A DNA stretch of 64,000 nt from Oleidesulfovibrio alaskensis DSM 16109. Lineage in GTDB: Bacteria; Desulfobacterota; Desulfovibrionia; Desulfovibrionales; Desulfovibrionaceae. The notes beneath the pieces were generated by a model. The model was not told where the DNA came from. It did not search any database and saw only the letters and a list, made by a program, of their open reading frames with translations. Shown here in pieces: positions 1 to 7,758 of the stretch; the first letter of the stretch is position 1; each line of letters opens with the position of its first letter. The translations under genes and the position numbers were made by a program. The stretch covers positions 186,001-250,000 of the forward strand of contig NZ_AXWQ01000007.1 in assembly GCF_000482745.1 (NCBI RefSeq), written 5' to 3'.

Positions 1-44
1 TCATGATACGCGTTTTTAAATAATTAACAATGGCTGCGGCATAT

Positions 45-77
45 AAAAAGGGAAGCCCTCCTGCGGAAGGCTTCCCC
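45..77 (-). terminator. Intrinsic terminator downstream of the rlpA-type lipoprotein gene
   Basis: An 8-bp inverted repeat (50-57 with 69-76, GGGAAGCC/GGCTTCCC) is followed, reading on the minus strand, by a run of five T. It sits 23 bases beyond the stop codon of the minus-strand gene that ends at 100. Bases 1-44 are AT-rich and show no gene. Confidence 0.8.
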
Positions 78-99
78 CGTGTGCGGCATGCTGCGGCGG

Positions 100-840
100 T
101 CAGTCCGCCACAATAAAGCTGTTGGGGAATTCGCGGCGCATGGATTCACGCACGGCTTCGGCATTGGACAGTTTGGAATACACACCGACCTGCACCCGCC
201 AGAAGCCGATATCATCGGCATAGACCAGCCGTGCCGGTTTGCCTTCGGCCTTCATGCGGCTGCTCAGGCTTTCGGCGTTTTCGCGCTTGGCAAAAGCGCC
301 TACCTGCACATAGAAGCGTCCGCTCATTTCGCCGTTGGTGTATGTGGGCACGTCTTCCAGCGATTCGATGCGCACCCGTGCAATGCCCGGCCCCACCATG
401 TCGAGACGCTGCGCGCCCGTGTAGGTAAGGTCGATGATGCGGTCTTTCACAAAGGGGCCGCGGTCGTTGACCACCACGTTGATGGCTTTGCCGTTTTCAA
501 GGTTGGTCACGCGCAGCCGCGTGCCGAAGGGCAGCAGTTTGTGCGCGGCGGTCATGCCGTACATGTCATAGACTTCGCCGTTGGCCGTGCGCCTGCCGTG
601 AAAATCTTTACCGTACCATGACGCCAGCCCTTCTTCGGTGTAGCCGTGAGCGGATGTCATGGTGGTGTATGATTTGCCGTCAATGGTATAGGTGTGCGAT
701 TTTACGGGGCCTTTAGGTGCCGGACGGGGTGAGGTGTCCAGAACTTTTTTGCCGCAGCCGCCGGCAAGAGACAGTAATGCAGCGAGCATGAGCAGCAGTA
801 TGATTCTGGCGGTACGGCGTTGCAGTGCCGGATGGTGCAT
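100..840 (-). CDS. rlpA: RlpA-like septal/peptidoglycan lipoprotein with SPOR domain
   Basis: This encodes a 246-residue outer-membrane lipoprotein. The start at 840 is chosen because AGGAGG lies 7 bases upstream, and it gives a short basic and hydrophobic signal ending in the lipobox LAGGC (lipidated Cys29). A double-psi beta-barrel RlpA domain follows, with the family motifs ASWYG, TAAH, LPFGT and VNDRGPF. A C-terminal SPOR domain (YVQVGAF and a second half-repeat) is expected to bind denuded glycan strands at the septum. Characterised RlpA proteins are lytic transglycosylases acting on such glycans; activity here is inferred from the conserved Asp in NDRGPF. A second RlpA-SPOR paralogue lies at 10575-11699. 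An in-frame ORF extends upstream to 954 but has no ribosome binding site and would bury the lipoprotein signal. Confidence 0.88.
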   Translation of the reverse strand: MHHPALQRRTARIILLLMLAALLSLAGGCGKKVLDTSPRPAPKGPVKSHTYTIDGKSYTTMTSAHGYTEEGLASWYGKDFHGRRTANGEVYDMYGMTAAHKLLPFGTRLRVTNLENGKAINVVVNDRGPFVKDRIIDLTYTGAQRLDMVGPGIARVRIESLEDVPTYTNGEMSGRFYVQVGAFAKRENAESLSSRMKAEGKPARLVYADDIGFWRVQVGVYSKLSNAEAVRESMRREFPNSFIVAD

Positions 841-954
841 TCCATATCCTCCTGTAGTGGTCGGGCCGCGCGGTACAGCGCAGTCGGCATGCGGTGCGGC
901 CGGAAAAACAAAAAACATCACATTGTTTGTAGTACGCTGCCGCGTTGCGGGCAA

Positions 955-985
955 GTAAAAGAGGGCGCGGTTTTCCGCGCCCCCG
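955..985 (-). terminator. Intrinsic terminator of the Cache-aldolase operon
   Basis: A perfect 8-bp stem (963-970, GGGCGCGG, with 975-982, CCGCGCCC) has a 4-base loop and is followed on the minus strand by TCTTTTAC. It lies about 60 bases beyond the stop codon of the gene ending at 1045. Confidence 0.75.
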
Positions 986-1044
986 TCAGTTGCCGTGTTG
1001 TTGCGCCGGCGCAGTCTGCGCCGGTTCAGTCTGTGCAGGGCAGA

Positions 1045-2859
1045 TCAGGCGTCTTTTTCATTATCTTCAAGCATGGCCTTGCGGTTAAGCAGTTCTTCCA
1101 GCTGGATGTCCGCCCCCACGATACCCATGATGTCGTCATTTTCATCGGTCACCGGTGCCGAAACGGTCAGAATAAGCTTGCCCGTGAACTGTGACTGGTA
1201 CAGGTCGGTCACATGCAGTTCGCCGGTCTGCGAGGGCCGCTGGAACCATTGCCTGTTGGAGAAGTCGTAGCCCAGCGGCAGTTCCTGATAACGCTCGTTG
1301 TAAGCCGGATCGGTGATGACGGAAGCCAGCAGCGTGCCGCGTACGTCGGTGAGGTACAGGTACTGGATGAACGAGAACTGCCGCACAAAATCGCTGAGGC
1401 AGGGATACTCGCTTTTCTGCGGTACAATGACACATTCGGCGGCCAGTTTGAGAATGATGGTGGATGCCAGCTGCCGGGCCACCGTCTTCAGCGAATCGAA
1501 TTCGGAGACGAAAAGCTCGGGCAGGTAGCGTTTGACCAGTTTAGTCATTTCCTGATTGGAGAACGACGTGGTGCGGCCGCCTTCATAAGCCTGCATGATG
1601 CGGTTGTATATCTGCCCCACGGCGGGATGCGTTTTGGAAACCTGTCTTCCTTCAGGCACCCGCAGGTAGTTGTTGATCCAGTATGCGACCCCTGCGCGTC
1701 CCGATTTATCGGTGATGATAATGGGTACGGAACGGTTGAGTATTTTGCGGGTGTCGAAGATGTTGTAGATCTCTTCGTTTTTATTCAGCCCGTCCACATG
1801 GATACCGGCGCTTGTGGCGTTAAAGTCTTTGCCCACAAACGGATAGTTGTCCGGAATGCGGTACTCAAGCTCGCGTTCGAAGTATTCGCCTATTTCGGAA
1901 ATGATATGCGTGTTGGCCGCGTCATCCTCTCCGGTAAGCGAAATGTATTCGATGACCAGCGCCTCTATGGGCGAGTTGCCCGTGCGTTCGCCAAAGCCCA
2001 TCAGTGTGCCGTTGACACCGCCGCAGCCATACAGCCATGCGGTGACGCCGTTGACCAGCACCTTGTGGAAGTCGTTGTGTCCGTGCCATTCCAGCCAGTC
2101 TCCCGGCACGCCCGCTTCGTCGGTGAAGGCCCGCACCACACGGGGAACAGAACGGGGCAGGGTGGCGCCGGGATAGGGCACACCGTATCCCATGGTGTCG
2201 CACAGACGTATTTTGACGGGCAGCTTGCTCTGGCGCGACAGTTCCATCAGGCGCGAGGCAAAGGGCAGGCAGAAGCCGTGAATGTCTGCGCGGGTGATGT
2301 CTTCGAAATGGCAGCGCGGGGTGATGCCCCATTCAAGCGCTTTTTCGATCACGCGCAGGTAGTTTTCCATGGCCTGCTGCCGGTCAAGTCCCAGCTTGAG
2401 ATGTATGTGATAATCCGAAACCGATGTGAGCATGCCCACTTCGGTGAATTCCATTGATTTTGCGATCTTCAGATCATTTTCATTGGCCCGTATCCATCCT
2501 GTGATCTGCGGATATTTGTACCCTTTGGCGCGGCAGGCATCTATGGCGCGCCTGTCTTTGTCGGAGTACATGAAAAATTCCGACGCGCGGATGAGGCCGC
2601 TCATGCCGCCCAGCAGGTGCAGCATGTCAAAAATTTCGGAAATCTGCTTTACCGTATAGGGCGGCCGGGCCTGCTGTCCGTCACGGAAGGTGGTATCCGT
2701 GATGAACATGGGATCGGCAGGGCGCGGCATGATGTGGATATCGTCAAAGGCGATTCTGCTGATTTTGGAATAGGGAAATATGTCGCGGTACAGTTCGGGA
2801 TCTTCTCTGTTCTGCAGCGACAGCCGGGTTACCGGGCGGTTCAGGTGCAAAAGGCTCAT
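1045..2859 (-). CDS. Pyruvate-carboxyltransferase (DRE-TIM aldolase)-like protein fused to a C-terminal Cache/PDC sensor domain
   Basis: The protein has 604 residues. Residues about 50-330 form an HMGL-like TIM barrel of the isopropylmalate/homocitrate synthase superfamily: DTTFRDG at 55-61 supplies metal-binding Asp and catalytic Arg, HGH at 259-261 supplies metal-binding histidines, and a glycine-rich GFGERTGN follows at 288-295. Instead of the usual LeuA dimer domain, residues about 450-590 look like a PDC/Cache sensor (YDFSNRQWF, TDLY, LTVSAPV, GIVGADI). No signal peptide or membrane segment is seen, so this sensor is probably cytoplasmic. The start at 2859 is preceded by GGAGGG and overlaps the upstream stop codon (ATGA), which implies translational coupling. 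The substrate is unknown: an acetyl-CoA/2-oxoacid condensation or a lyase reaction is possible. Confidence 0.8.
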   Translation of the reverse strand: MSLLHLNRPVTRLSLQNREDPELYRDIFPYSKISRIAFDDIHIMPRPADPMFITDTTFRDGQQARPPYTVKQISEIFDMLHLLGGMSGLIRASEFFMYSDKDRRAIDACRAKGYKYPQITGWIRANENDLKIAKSMEFTEVGMLTSVSDYHIHLKLGLDRQQAMENYLRVIEKALEWGITPRCHFEDITRADIHGFCLPFASRLMELSRQSKLPVKIRLCDTMGYGVPYPGATLPRSVPRVVRAFTDEAGVPGDWLEWHGHNDFHKVLVNGVTAWLYGCGGVNGTLMGFGERTGNSPIEALVIEYISLTGEDDAANTHIISEIGEYFERELEYRIPDNYPFVGKDFNATSAGIHVDGLNKNEEIYNIFDTRKILNRSVPIIITDKSGRAGVAYWINNYLRVPEGRQVSKTHPAVGQIYNRIMQAYEGGRTTSFSNQEMTKLVKRYLPELFVSEFDSLKTVARQLASTIILKLAAECVIVPQKSEYPCLSDFVRQFSFIQYLYLTDVRGTLLASVITDPAYNERYQELPLGYDFSNRQWFQRPSQTGELHVTDLYQSQFTGKLILTVSAPVTDENDDIMGIVGADIQLEELLNRKAMLEDNEKDA

Positions 2860-3644
2860 GCGTCGATCGCCCTCCTGTTGGATGAATTGTTTTGCAGCGT
2901 TACGGCCTGCCTGTGCAGCTGCCGCGCCTTTTCGCATCGGGGGGCCAGATTTACGGCCATGGCCGCGGCATGGGCGGCTTCGGCGTAGCGGCCCCCTTCC
3001 ACCAGGCTTTCGCCCGCCTGAATATACAGGCGTTCGGGTTTGTCTTCGTATATGCCGCGCAGCAGCGCGTCGTAATGCCCGCCGAAAACGGAACGCACCA
3101 GCTGGTCGCGATCGTGCAGCAGCCGCGCCAGCAGGCGGTTTCCGGCATGGGATTCGTAATAATTGCAAAGCATGAGCTTGGTCTGTTCCAGCAGAAAACG
3201 GATACGCTGTACTTCGCGGGTCATGCTTTCCTGCGTCTGCGGCAGCACTTCTTCCATACGGCCCGCCAGCGGTTCCACGTCCTTGCCCTGCAGCGAACGC
3301 GAAAGCGTGCGGTAACGCAGACCGTAGCGTTCATGCTGGTAGGCGTCTTCTTTCAGCTTCACGCATTCATGAAAAATATAGCCCAGAGTCCAGTCGATCA
3401 TGGGGGCTATATCGCGTGCTCCGTCGTCGTTGCCGAAAAGATGGTGGGCAGTGTCCTTCAGGCGCCACAGCAGCCCCTTGTTCATCATGGTGCCCTGCAG
3501 TTCGTTGAACACGGTGAACGAGACCGAGCCCGTGGTGTCGAACTGGGTGAACTGTTTTTCGAGAATGCGGCACGACAGGCAGAAGTCACGCATGACGTCG
3601 CGCGCGAATTCCTGCATGTTTGATCTGATCCACCGTGTGGACAT
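2856..3644 (-). CDS. Conserved hypothetical protein coupled to the Cache-aldolase, TPR-like C-terminus
   Basis: This 262-residue protein was not matched to a named family. It appears soluble and largely helical. Near the C-terminus (about 200-250) a pattern with YIQAGESLVEGGRYAEAAHAAAM resembles one or two tetratricopeptide-type helices. It carries several cysteines (for example C21, C24 and another in MLCNYY). The ATG at 3644 is preferred over the ORF start at 3686 because GGAGG lies just upstream. Its stop overlaps the start of the next gene by 4 bases (ATGA), so the two products are probably made in fixed ratio and may interact. That is inference from arrangement only. Confidence 0.7.
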   Translation of the reverse strand: MSTRWIRSNMQEFARDVMRDFCLSCRILEKQFTQFDTTGSVSFTVFNELQGTMMNKGLLWRLKDTAHHLFGNDDGARDIAPMIDWTLGYIFHECVKLKEDAYQHERYGLRYRTLSRSLQGKDVEPLAGRMEEVLPQTQESMTREVQRIRFLLEQTKLMLCNYYESHAGNRLLARLLHDRDQLVRSVFGGHYDALLRGIYEDKPERLYIQAGESLVEGGRYAEAAHAAAMAVNLAPRCEKARQLHRQAVTLQNNSSNRRAIDA

Positions 3645-3769
3645 GAAACCTCCGACCGTGACGCCGCGGCTGATGCGGCTTTTCATTGGCGGTTGCGGCG
3701 CAGCCGGTTGTGTTGTGTGCAGCCGGACGGCGGCAGACGGGCATGCGGGCCGGCATGCGGCGGCATAAA

Positions 3770-3887
3770 AAAGGTGCTGCCCTGCCGCTGTGCAGGGGCC
3801 GTGACCACGCGTAAAGCCGCGTTGTATTCCAAGTGATTTGATGAATCAATATCCGCAGGAGAAAACTGCGGAACCGGCAGCACCTTT
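3770..3887 (-). ncRNA. Candidate branched structured RNA / unusual terminator in the 3645-3926 spacer
   Basis: A 12-bp perfect inverted repeat (3770-3781, AAAGGTGCTGCC, with 3876-3887) encloses two further hairpins: 3852-3858 with 3866-3872 (TCCGCAG/CTGCGGA, 7 bp) and 3780-3785 with 3792-3797 (CCCTGC/GCAGGG). On the minus strand the outer closing arm runs straight into six T residues. The whole could fold as a three-way junction ending like an intrinsic terminator for the gene ending at 3927. It may be only an elaborate terminator, a processed 3' UTR, or a small RNA. Covariation has not been tested. Confidence 0.4.
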
Positions 3888-3899
3888 CAATGAAGCACG

Positions 3900-3919
3900 C
3901 GTTGACATATTTGTCAACG
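3900..3919. promoter_or_regulatory. 20-nt perfect palindrome, possible operator
   Basis: Arms CGTTGACA and TGTCAACG are separated by TATT. The site lies 7 bases beyond the stop of the minus-strand gene ending at 3927 and 256 bases upstream of the start at 3644. Each arm contains TTGACA, so it could overlap a -35 element, but no good -10 was found at 17 bases on either strand. Confidence 0.4.
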
Positions 3920-3926
3920 TCGCCTG

Positions 3927-4478
3927 TCAGAGCATGCACACGGATTCGTCGCAGCAGGTCTTCATGAATTCACTGTATGTGTACAGGATGCGCTGCTCAC
4001 GCAGGGTGCGTTCCGGCGTCAGAGGAACGGCGGGGTGCTGCCGCGCCAGTTCCAGCGCGCGGGAGCGCGGCGGCAGTGCGCGCATGCCGTCGCGCAGCGT
4101 GGTGCCGCCGGCGGTTTCCAGCAGCAGGGCGTCACGGGTATCGGTAACGGCCACCAGAGGAACGGGGCCGTGCTTGCCCAGCCGCGCTGCGGCCAGACTT
4201 TCGCGGGTGAAGGTGTTCACCTGGCCGGGCACGAAAAGAATATACAGAAACGGTCTGCCGTCATCATCCTGCGCGGCAAGGTCCACAGTGCGGCAGTATT
4301 GTTTTCCGTCAACGGGAAAACGGACGGAAATTCTGGGTTCAAGCAATGCTGCCGGATACCCCAGCTCTTCCACCATCAGCTGCGCCAGCGCCTGCCGCAG
4401 GTCTTCGTAGGTGGTGTTTTCTATGTCCGTTCCTGTCAGATAGTCGCGGATGGTCTGTCCCAGACTGACTTCATGCAT
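3927..4478 (-). CDS. HsdR-N-terminal-like (HSDR_N_2 type) protein with degenerate nuclease motif
   Basis: The protein has 183 residues. The start at 4478 has AGGAGG 6 bases upstream. Residues about 20-110 resemble the stand-alone type I restriction R-subunit N-terminal domain: the YEDLRQALAQLMVEELGYP stretch, then a beta-strand region with RTVDL where the nuclease Asp (D66) would be. The following strand, which in active enzymes carries E-x-K, reads LYILFVPG here, so the catalytic Glu and Lys are missing. No hsdM, hsdS or helicase motor is nearby. It is therefore unlikely to be a restriction enzyme and may be a nucleic-acid-binding or structural relic of the fold. Family assignment is moderately sure; function is unknown. 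Confidence 0.6.
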   Translation of the reverse strand: MHEVSLGQTIRDYLTGTDIENTTYEDLRQALAQLMVEELGYPAALLEPRISVRFPVDGKQYCRTVDLAAQDDDGRPFLYILFVPGQVNTFTRESLAAARLGKHGPVPLVAVTDTRDALLLETAGGTTLRDGMRALPPRSRALELARQHPAVPLTPERTLREQRILYTYSEFMKTCCDESVCML

Positions 4479-4610
4479 GGCTGCCTCCTGTGCGGAGCAA
4501 TGTCCGGTTGCGTGACTGTTACCATACGGTAAGAACGCCGGCGCAACCGGACAATACCGCAGGGGCGGAAAAAAAAGACAACCCGCGGACACGGCATCGG
4601 GCAGGCGCTG

Positions 4611-4868
4611 TTAGCCGTTTTTCAGCAGCACCTGTGCCACGGCCTCGTCGTACAGCGCCATGGGGTTACTCTCGCGGCCCATGTCGCGGTACATCTGTGC
4701 CGCATTGCGGATGACGTCTATGGAAATCCATTCATGTTGTTCCCACACTTCGGGGCGGTCCTGATGCCACAGGCGGAACTCTATGGAATCTGAACCGTTG
4801 CGCACATAAACGCGTACCTGCTTGTTGCTGGGGTCGGGGTAGTAATAATGTCCCTTGTCGTCTTTCAT
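4611..4868 (-). CDS. Small conserved hypothetical protein
   Basis: This 85-residue protein was not recognised. Its N-terminal part is beta-rich and aromatic (DDKGHYYYPDPSNKQVRVYV, then IEFRLWHQD). A helical C-terminal part follows (NAAQMYRD, LYDEAVAQVLLKNG). There is no signal peptide, membrane segment or cysteine. GAGGTG lies 7 bases before the ATG at 4868. It precedes the HsdR-N-like gene on the same strand by 132 bases and may be co-transcribed with it. It is divergent from the dsr operon. Confidence 0.65.
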   Translation of the reverse strand: MKDDKGHYYYPDPSNKQVRVYVRNGSDSIEFRLWHQDRPEVWEQHEWISIDVIRNAAQMYRDMGRESNPMALYDEAVAQVLLKNG

Positions 4869-5068
4869 GATACACCTCTCGTATGAAATGGCCGCACGCC
4901 GCTGCCTTGCCCGTGCGTGTGACCCGCCGGAGGGCTGTTAGTCAAGTAAAACCGCCTGTGCCTGCCGCAATGCTGCGTGCACACTGCAGGCGGCAGGGGC
5001 AGTGTGGCATGCCGTGCCAGTAGTGCCGTAAATGTGCGCGGGCAAGGGCTTTGTATGTGTCGCAGGGC

Positions 5069-5097
5069 TTGACAAAGGTCCTTTTTGCTTCTAGCAA
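5069..5097 (+). promoter_or_regulatory. Sigma70-type promoter of the dsrABD operon
   Basis: A perfect -35 TTGACA (5069-5074) is separated by 17 bases from TAGCAA (5092-5097). Transcription would begin near 5104, giving a 5' leader of about 155 bases. This is the best promoter match in the region and fits the expected very high expression of dsrAB. Confidence 0.75.
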
Positions 5098-5177
5098 TGA
5101 ATTACTTTGTCCAAAAAATCACGTAGTTTTCGGTGGACGCGGTGCGCTGACCAAGCACCGGTGCAAGTCGAAAACGC

Positions 5178-5220
5178 CGCTTCTTCCCCATGTTACAGGG
5201 GGGGGAAGCGAGTTCATGTA
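5178..5220 (+). promoter_or_regulatory. Hairpin in the dsrA 5' leader
   Basis: CTTCCCC (about 5183-5189) pairs with GGGGAAG (about 5212-5218), and an alternative register CGCTTC/GAAGCG is also available. A smaller stem involving GGTGC/GCACC lies upstream (about 5141-5158). The stem ends about 28 bases before the ribosome binding site GGAGG of dsrA. It may stabilise the mRNA or regulate translation; no known riboswitch class was recognised. Confidence 0.45.
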
Positions 5221-5259
5221 TGGTTGTGAACACAAACTAACCAATGTGGAGGAAAGGCA

Positions 5260-6573
5260 ATGGCTAAACATGCAACTCCCAAGTTGGACCAGCTCGAGTC
5301 CGGGCCTTGGCCCAGCTTCGTGTCCGACATCAAGCAGGAAGCCGAAATGCGGGCGAAGAACCCCAAGGGTCTGGACTACCAGATTCCCGTGGACTGCCCC
5401 GAAGACCTGCTCGGTGTCCTTGAGTTGTCCTACAACGAAGGTGAAACGCACTGGAAGCACGGCGGTATCGTGGGTGTTTTCGGTTACGGCGGCGGCGTTA
5501 TCGGCCGTTACTGTGACCAGCCCGAAATGTTCCCCGGCGTGGCACATTTCCACACCGTCCGCGTGAACCAGCCTGCAGGTAAGTTCTACACCTCCGAATA
5601 CCTGCGCAAGCTCTGCGATATCTGGGACCTGCGCGGTTCCGGCCTGACCAACATGCACGGCTCCACCGGTGACATCGTTCTGCTGGGTACCACCACTCCC
5701 CAGCTGGAAGAGATTTTCTGGGAACTGACCCACGATCTGGAAACCGACCTCGGCGGTTCCGGCTCCAACCTGCGTACCCCTGCTGCCTGTATGGGTGAAT
5801 CGCGCTGCGAATACGCATGTTACGATTCCCAGCAGATGTGCTACGATCTTACTCAGGAATATCAGGACGAACTTCACCGTCCCGCATTCCCCTACAAGTT
5901 CAAGTTCAAGTTCGATGCCTGCCCCAACGGCTGCGTTGCTTCCATCGCACGTTCCGACTTCTCCGTGATCGGTACATGGAAAGACTCCATCAAGATCGAT
6001 CAGGACGCAGTTGCCGAATACGTTGCCGGCAAGATCGCACCCAACGCCGGTGCACACTCCGGCCGCGACTGGGGCAAGTTCGACATCGAAGCTGAAGTTG
6101 TTAACCGTTGCCCCTCCAAGGCTCTTAGCTGGGACGGTTCCAAGCTGTCCGTGAACGCCAAGGACTGCGTACGTTGCATGCACTGCATCAACACCATGCC
6201 CAAGGCTGTTCGCATCGGTGACGAGCGCGGCGCCTCCATTCTGGTCGGCGCAAAGGCTCCCATTCTCGACGGCGCCCAGATGGGCTCCCTGCTGGTTCCC
6301 TTCATCGAAGCCAAGGACCCCTGGGACGAAGTCAAGGAAGTCATTGAGAACATCTGGGACTGGTGGATGGAAGAAGGCAAGAACCGCGAACGTGTGGGTG
6401 AAACCATCAAGCGCCTCAGCCTGCAGAAGCTGCTTGAAGTTACCAATACGGCTCCCCAGCCGCAGCACGTTGTCGAGCCTCGTTCCAACCCCTACATCTT
6501 CTTCAAGGAAGAAGAAGTTCCCGGTGGTTGGGATCGTGACATCACGGAATACCGTAAGAGACACCAGCGCTAA
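5260..6573 (+). CDS. dsrA: Dissimilatory sulfite reductase alpha subunit DsrA
   Basis: This 437-residue cytoplasmic protein forms the alpha2beta2 core that reduces sulfite with electrons delivered in part through DsrC. Cys177, Cys183, Cys221 and Cys225 form the [4Fe-4S]-sirohaem site. The inserted ferredoxin domain uses Cys284 together with CVRCMHC (Cys303, 306, 309). These positions match those known in D. vulgaris DsrA. GGAGG precedes the ATG by 8 bases. Codon choice is strongly biased toward a narrow set (CGT, GGT and GTT next to C-ending codons), unlike flanking genes, as expected of an abundant protein. dsrB follows after 21 bases. Confidence 0.99.
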   Translation: MAKHATPKLDQLESGPWPSFVSDIKQEAEMRAKNPKGLDYQIPVDCPEDLLGVLELSYNEGETHWKHGGIVGVFGYGGGVIGRYCDQPEMFPGVAHFHTVRVNQPAGKFYTSEYLRKLCDIWDLRGSGLTNMHGSTGDIVLLGTTTPQLEEIFWELTHDLETDLGGSGSNLRTPAACMGESRCEYACYDSQQMCYDLTQEYQDELHRPAFPYKFKFKFDACPNGCVASIARSDFSVIGTWKDSIKIDQDAVAEYVAGKIAPNAGAHSGRDWGKFDIEAEVVNRCPSKALSWDGSKLSVNAKDCVRCMHCINTMPKAVRIGDERGASILVGAKAPILDGAQMGSLLVPFIEAKDPWDEVKEVIENIWDWWMEEGKNRERVGETIKRLSLQKLLEVTNTAPQPQHVVEPRSNPYIFFKEEEVPGGWDRDITEYRKRHQR

Positions 6574-6594
6574 ACTTAAGAGGGGTACCCAAAA

Positions 6595-7740
6595 ATGGCA
6601 TTCATCTCTTCTGGATACAATCCCGAAAAACCGATGGAAGGTCGGATTACCGACATTGGCCCGCAGCATTACGCACAGTTCTACCCGCCTGTTATCGCAC
6701 GTAACAAGGGTAAGTGGCTGTACCACGAAATCATCGAACCCGGCGTTCTGGTGCACGTGGCTGAATCCGGCGAAAAAGTGTACACCGTCCGTGTGGGCGC
6801 TGCACGTCTGATGTCCATCACCCACATTCGCGAAATCTGCGAAATCGCAGACAAGCATTGCGGCGGACATCTGCGTTTCACCACTCGTAACAACGTTGAA
6901 TTCATGGTGGAAACCGAAGAAGCCATGAAAGCTCTGCGTGACGACCTTGCTTCGCGCAAGTTCGACGGCGGTTCCAAGAAGTTCCCCGTGGGCGGCACCG
7001 GTGCTGGTATTTCCAACATCGTGCACACTCAGGGCTGGGTACACTGCCACACCCCCGCCACCGACGCTTCCGGTCCGGTTAAGGCCATCATGGACGAAGT
7101 CTTCGAAGACTTCCAGAGCATGCGCCTTCCCGCTCCCGTGCGTATTTCGCTGGCCTGCTGCATCAACATGTGCGGCGCCGTTCACTGCTCCGACATCGGC
7201 GTTGTGGGTATCCACCGCAAGCCCCCGATGATCGACCACGCATGGACCGACCAGCTGTGCGAAATCCCGCTGGCCGTTGCTTCCTGCCCCACCGCCGCTG
7301 TTCGTCCCACCAAGGTTGAACTGGACGGCAAAAAGGTGAACAGCATCGCCATCAAGAACGAACGCTGCATGTACTGCGGTAACTGCTACACCATGTGCCC
7401 CGCACTGCCCATCTCCGACGGTGAAGGCGACGGTTGCGTGATCATGGTCGGCGGTAAGGTTTCCAACCGTATCAGCATGCCCAAGTTCTCCAAGGTTGTG
7501 GTTGCGTACATCCCCAACGAGGCTCCTCGCTGGCCCACGCTGACCAATACCATCAAGCACATCATCGAAGTCTACTCGGAAAACGCTATGAAATACGAGC
7601 GTCTGGGCGACTGGGCTGAACGTATCGGCTGGGAACGCTTCTTCCAGCTGACCGGTCTTGAGTTCACCCACCACCTGATCGACGACTTCCGCGATCCGGC
7701 CTACTACACCTGGCGTCAGAGCACCCAGTTCAAGTTCTAG
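6595..7740 (+). CDS. dsrB: Dissimilatory sulfite reductase beta subunit DsrB
   Basis: This 381-residue partner of DsrA carries the catalytic sirohaem. Cys151, Cys188, Cys189 and Cys193 (the last three in ACCINMC) match the cluster/sirohaem ligands of D. vulgaris DsrB. The ferredoxin domain is marked by Cys231 and CMYCGNCYTMC at 258-268. A purine-rich AGAGGGG precedes the ATG. The gene shares the high-expression codon bias of dsrA and is co-transcribed with it. A strong hairpin (7759-7783) separates it from dsrD. Confidence 0.99.
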   Translation: MAFISSGYNPEKPMEGRITDIGPQHYAQFYPPVIARNKGKWLYHEIIEPGVLVHVAESGEKVYTVRVGAARLMSITHIREICEIADKHCGGHLRFTTRNNVEFMVETEEAMKALRDDLASRKFDGGSKKFPVGGTGAGISNIVHTQGWVHCHTPATDASGPVKAIMDEVFEDFQSMRLPAPVRISLACCINMCGAVHCSDIGVVGIHRKPPMIDHAWTDQLCEIPLAVASCPTAAVRPTKVELDGKKVNSIAIKNERCMYCGNCYTMCPALPISDGEGDGCVIMVGGKVSNRISMPKFSKVVVAYIPNEAPRWPTLTNTIKHIIEVYSENAMKYERLGDWAERIGWERFFQLTGLEFTHHLIDDFRDPAYYTWRQSTQFKF

Positions 7741-7758
7741 GCCACTGAGCCAATTATG

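Larger units (their letters stand above)
4869..5259. other. 391-bp divergent intergenic region upstream of dsrA
   Basis: No gene is seen here. The region holds an 8-bp stem (4961-4968 with 4990-4997, CCTGCCGC/GCGGCAGG) enclosing an imperfect inner stem, the dsr promoter at 5069-5097 and a structured leader before the ATG at 5260. A weak -35-like TTGACT is present for the divergent minus-strand gene (4940-4945), without a convincing -10. Confidence 0.6.

Noticed and set aside
3927..4478. A possible restriction-modification system
   Set aside because: Only an HsdR-N-like fold with missing catalytic residues is present; no methylase, specificity or helicase subunit adjoins.
5051..5566. A 171-codon plus-strand open frame covering the dsr leader and the start of dsrA
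   Set aside because: It begins upstream of the promoter elements and overlaps dsrA out of frame.
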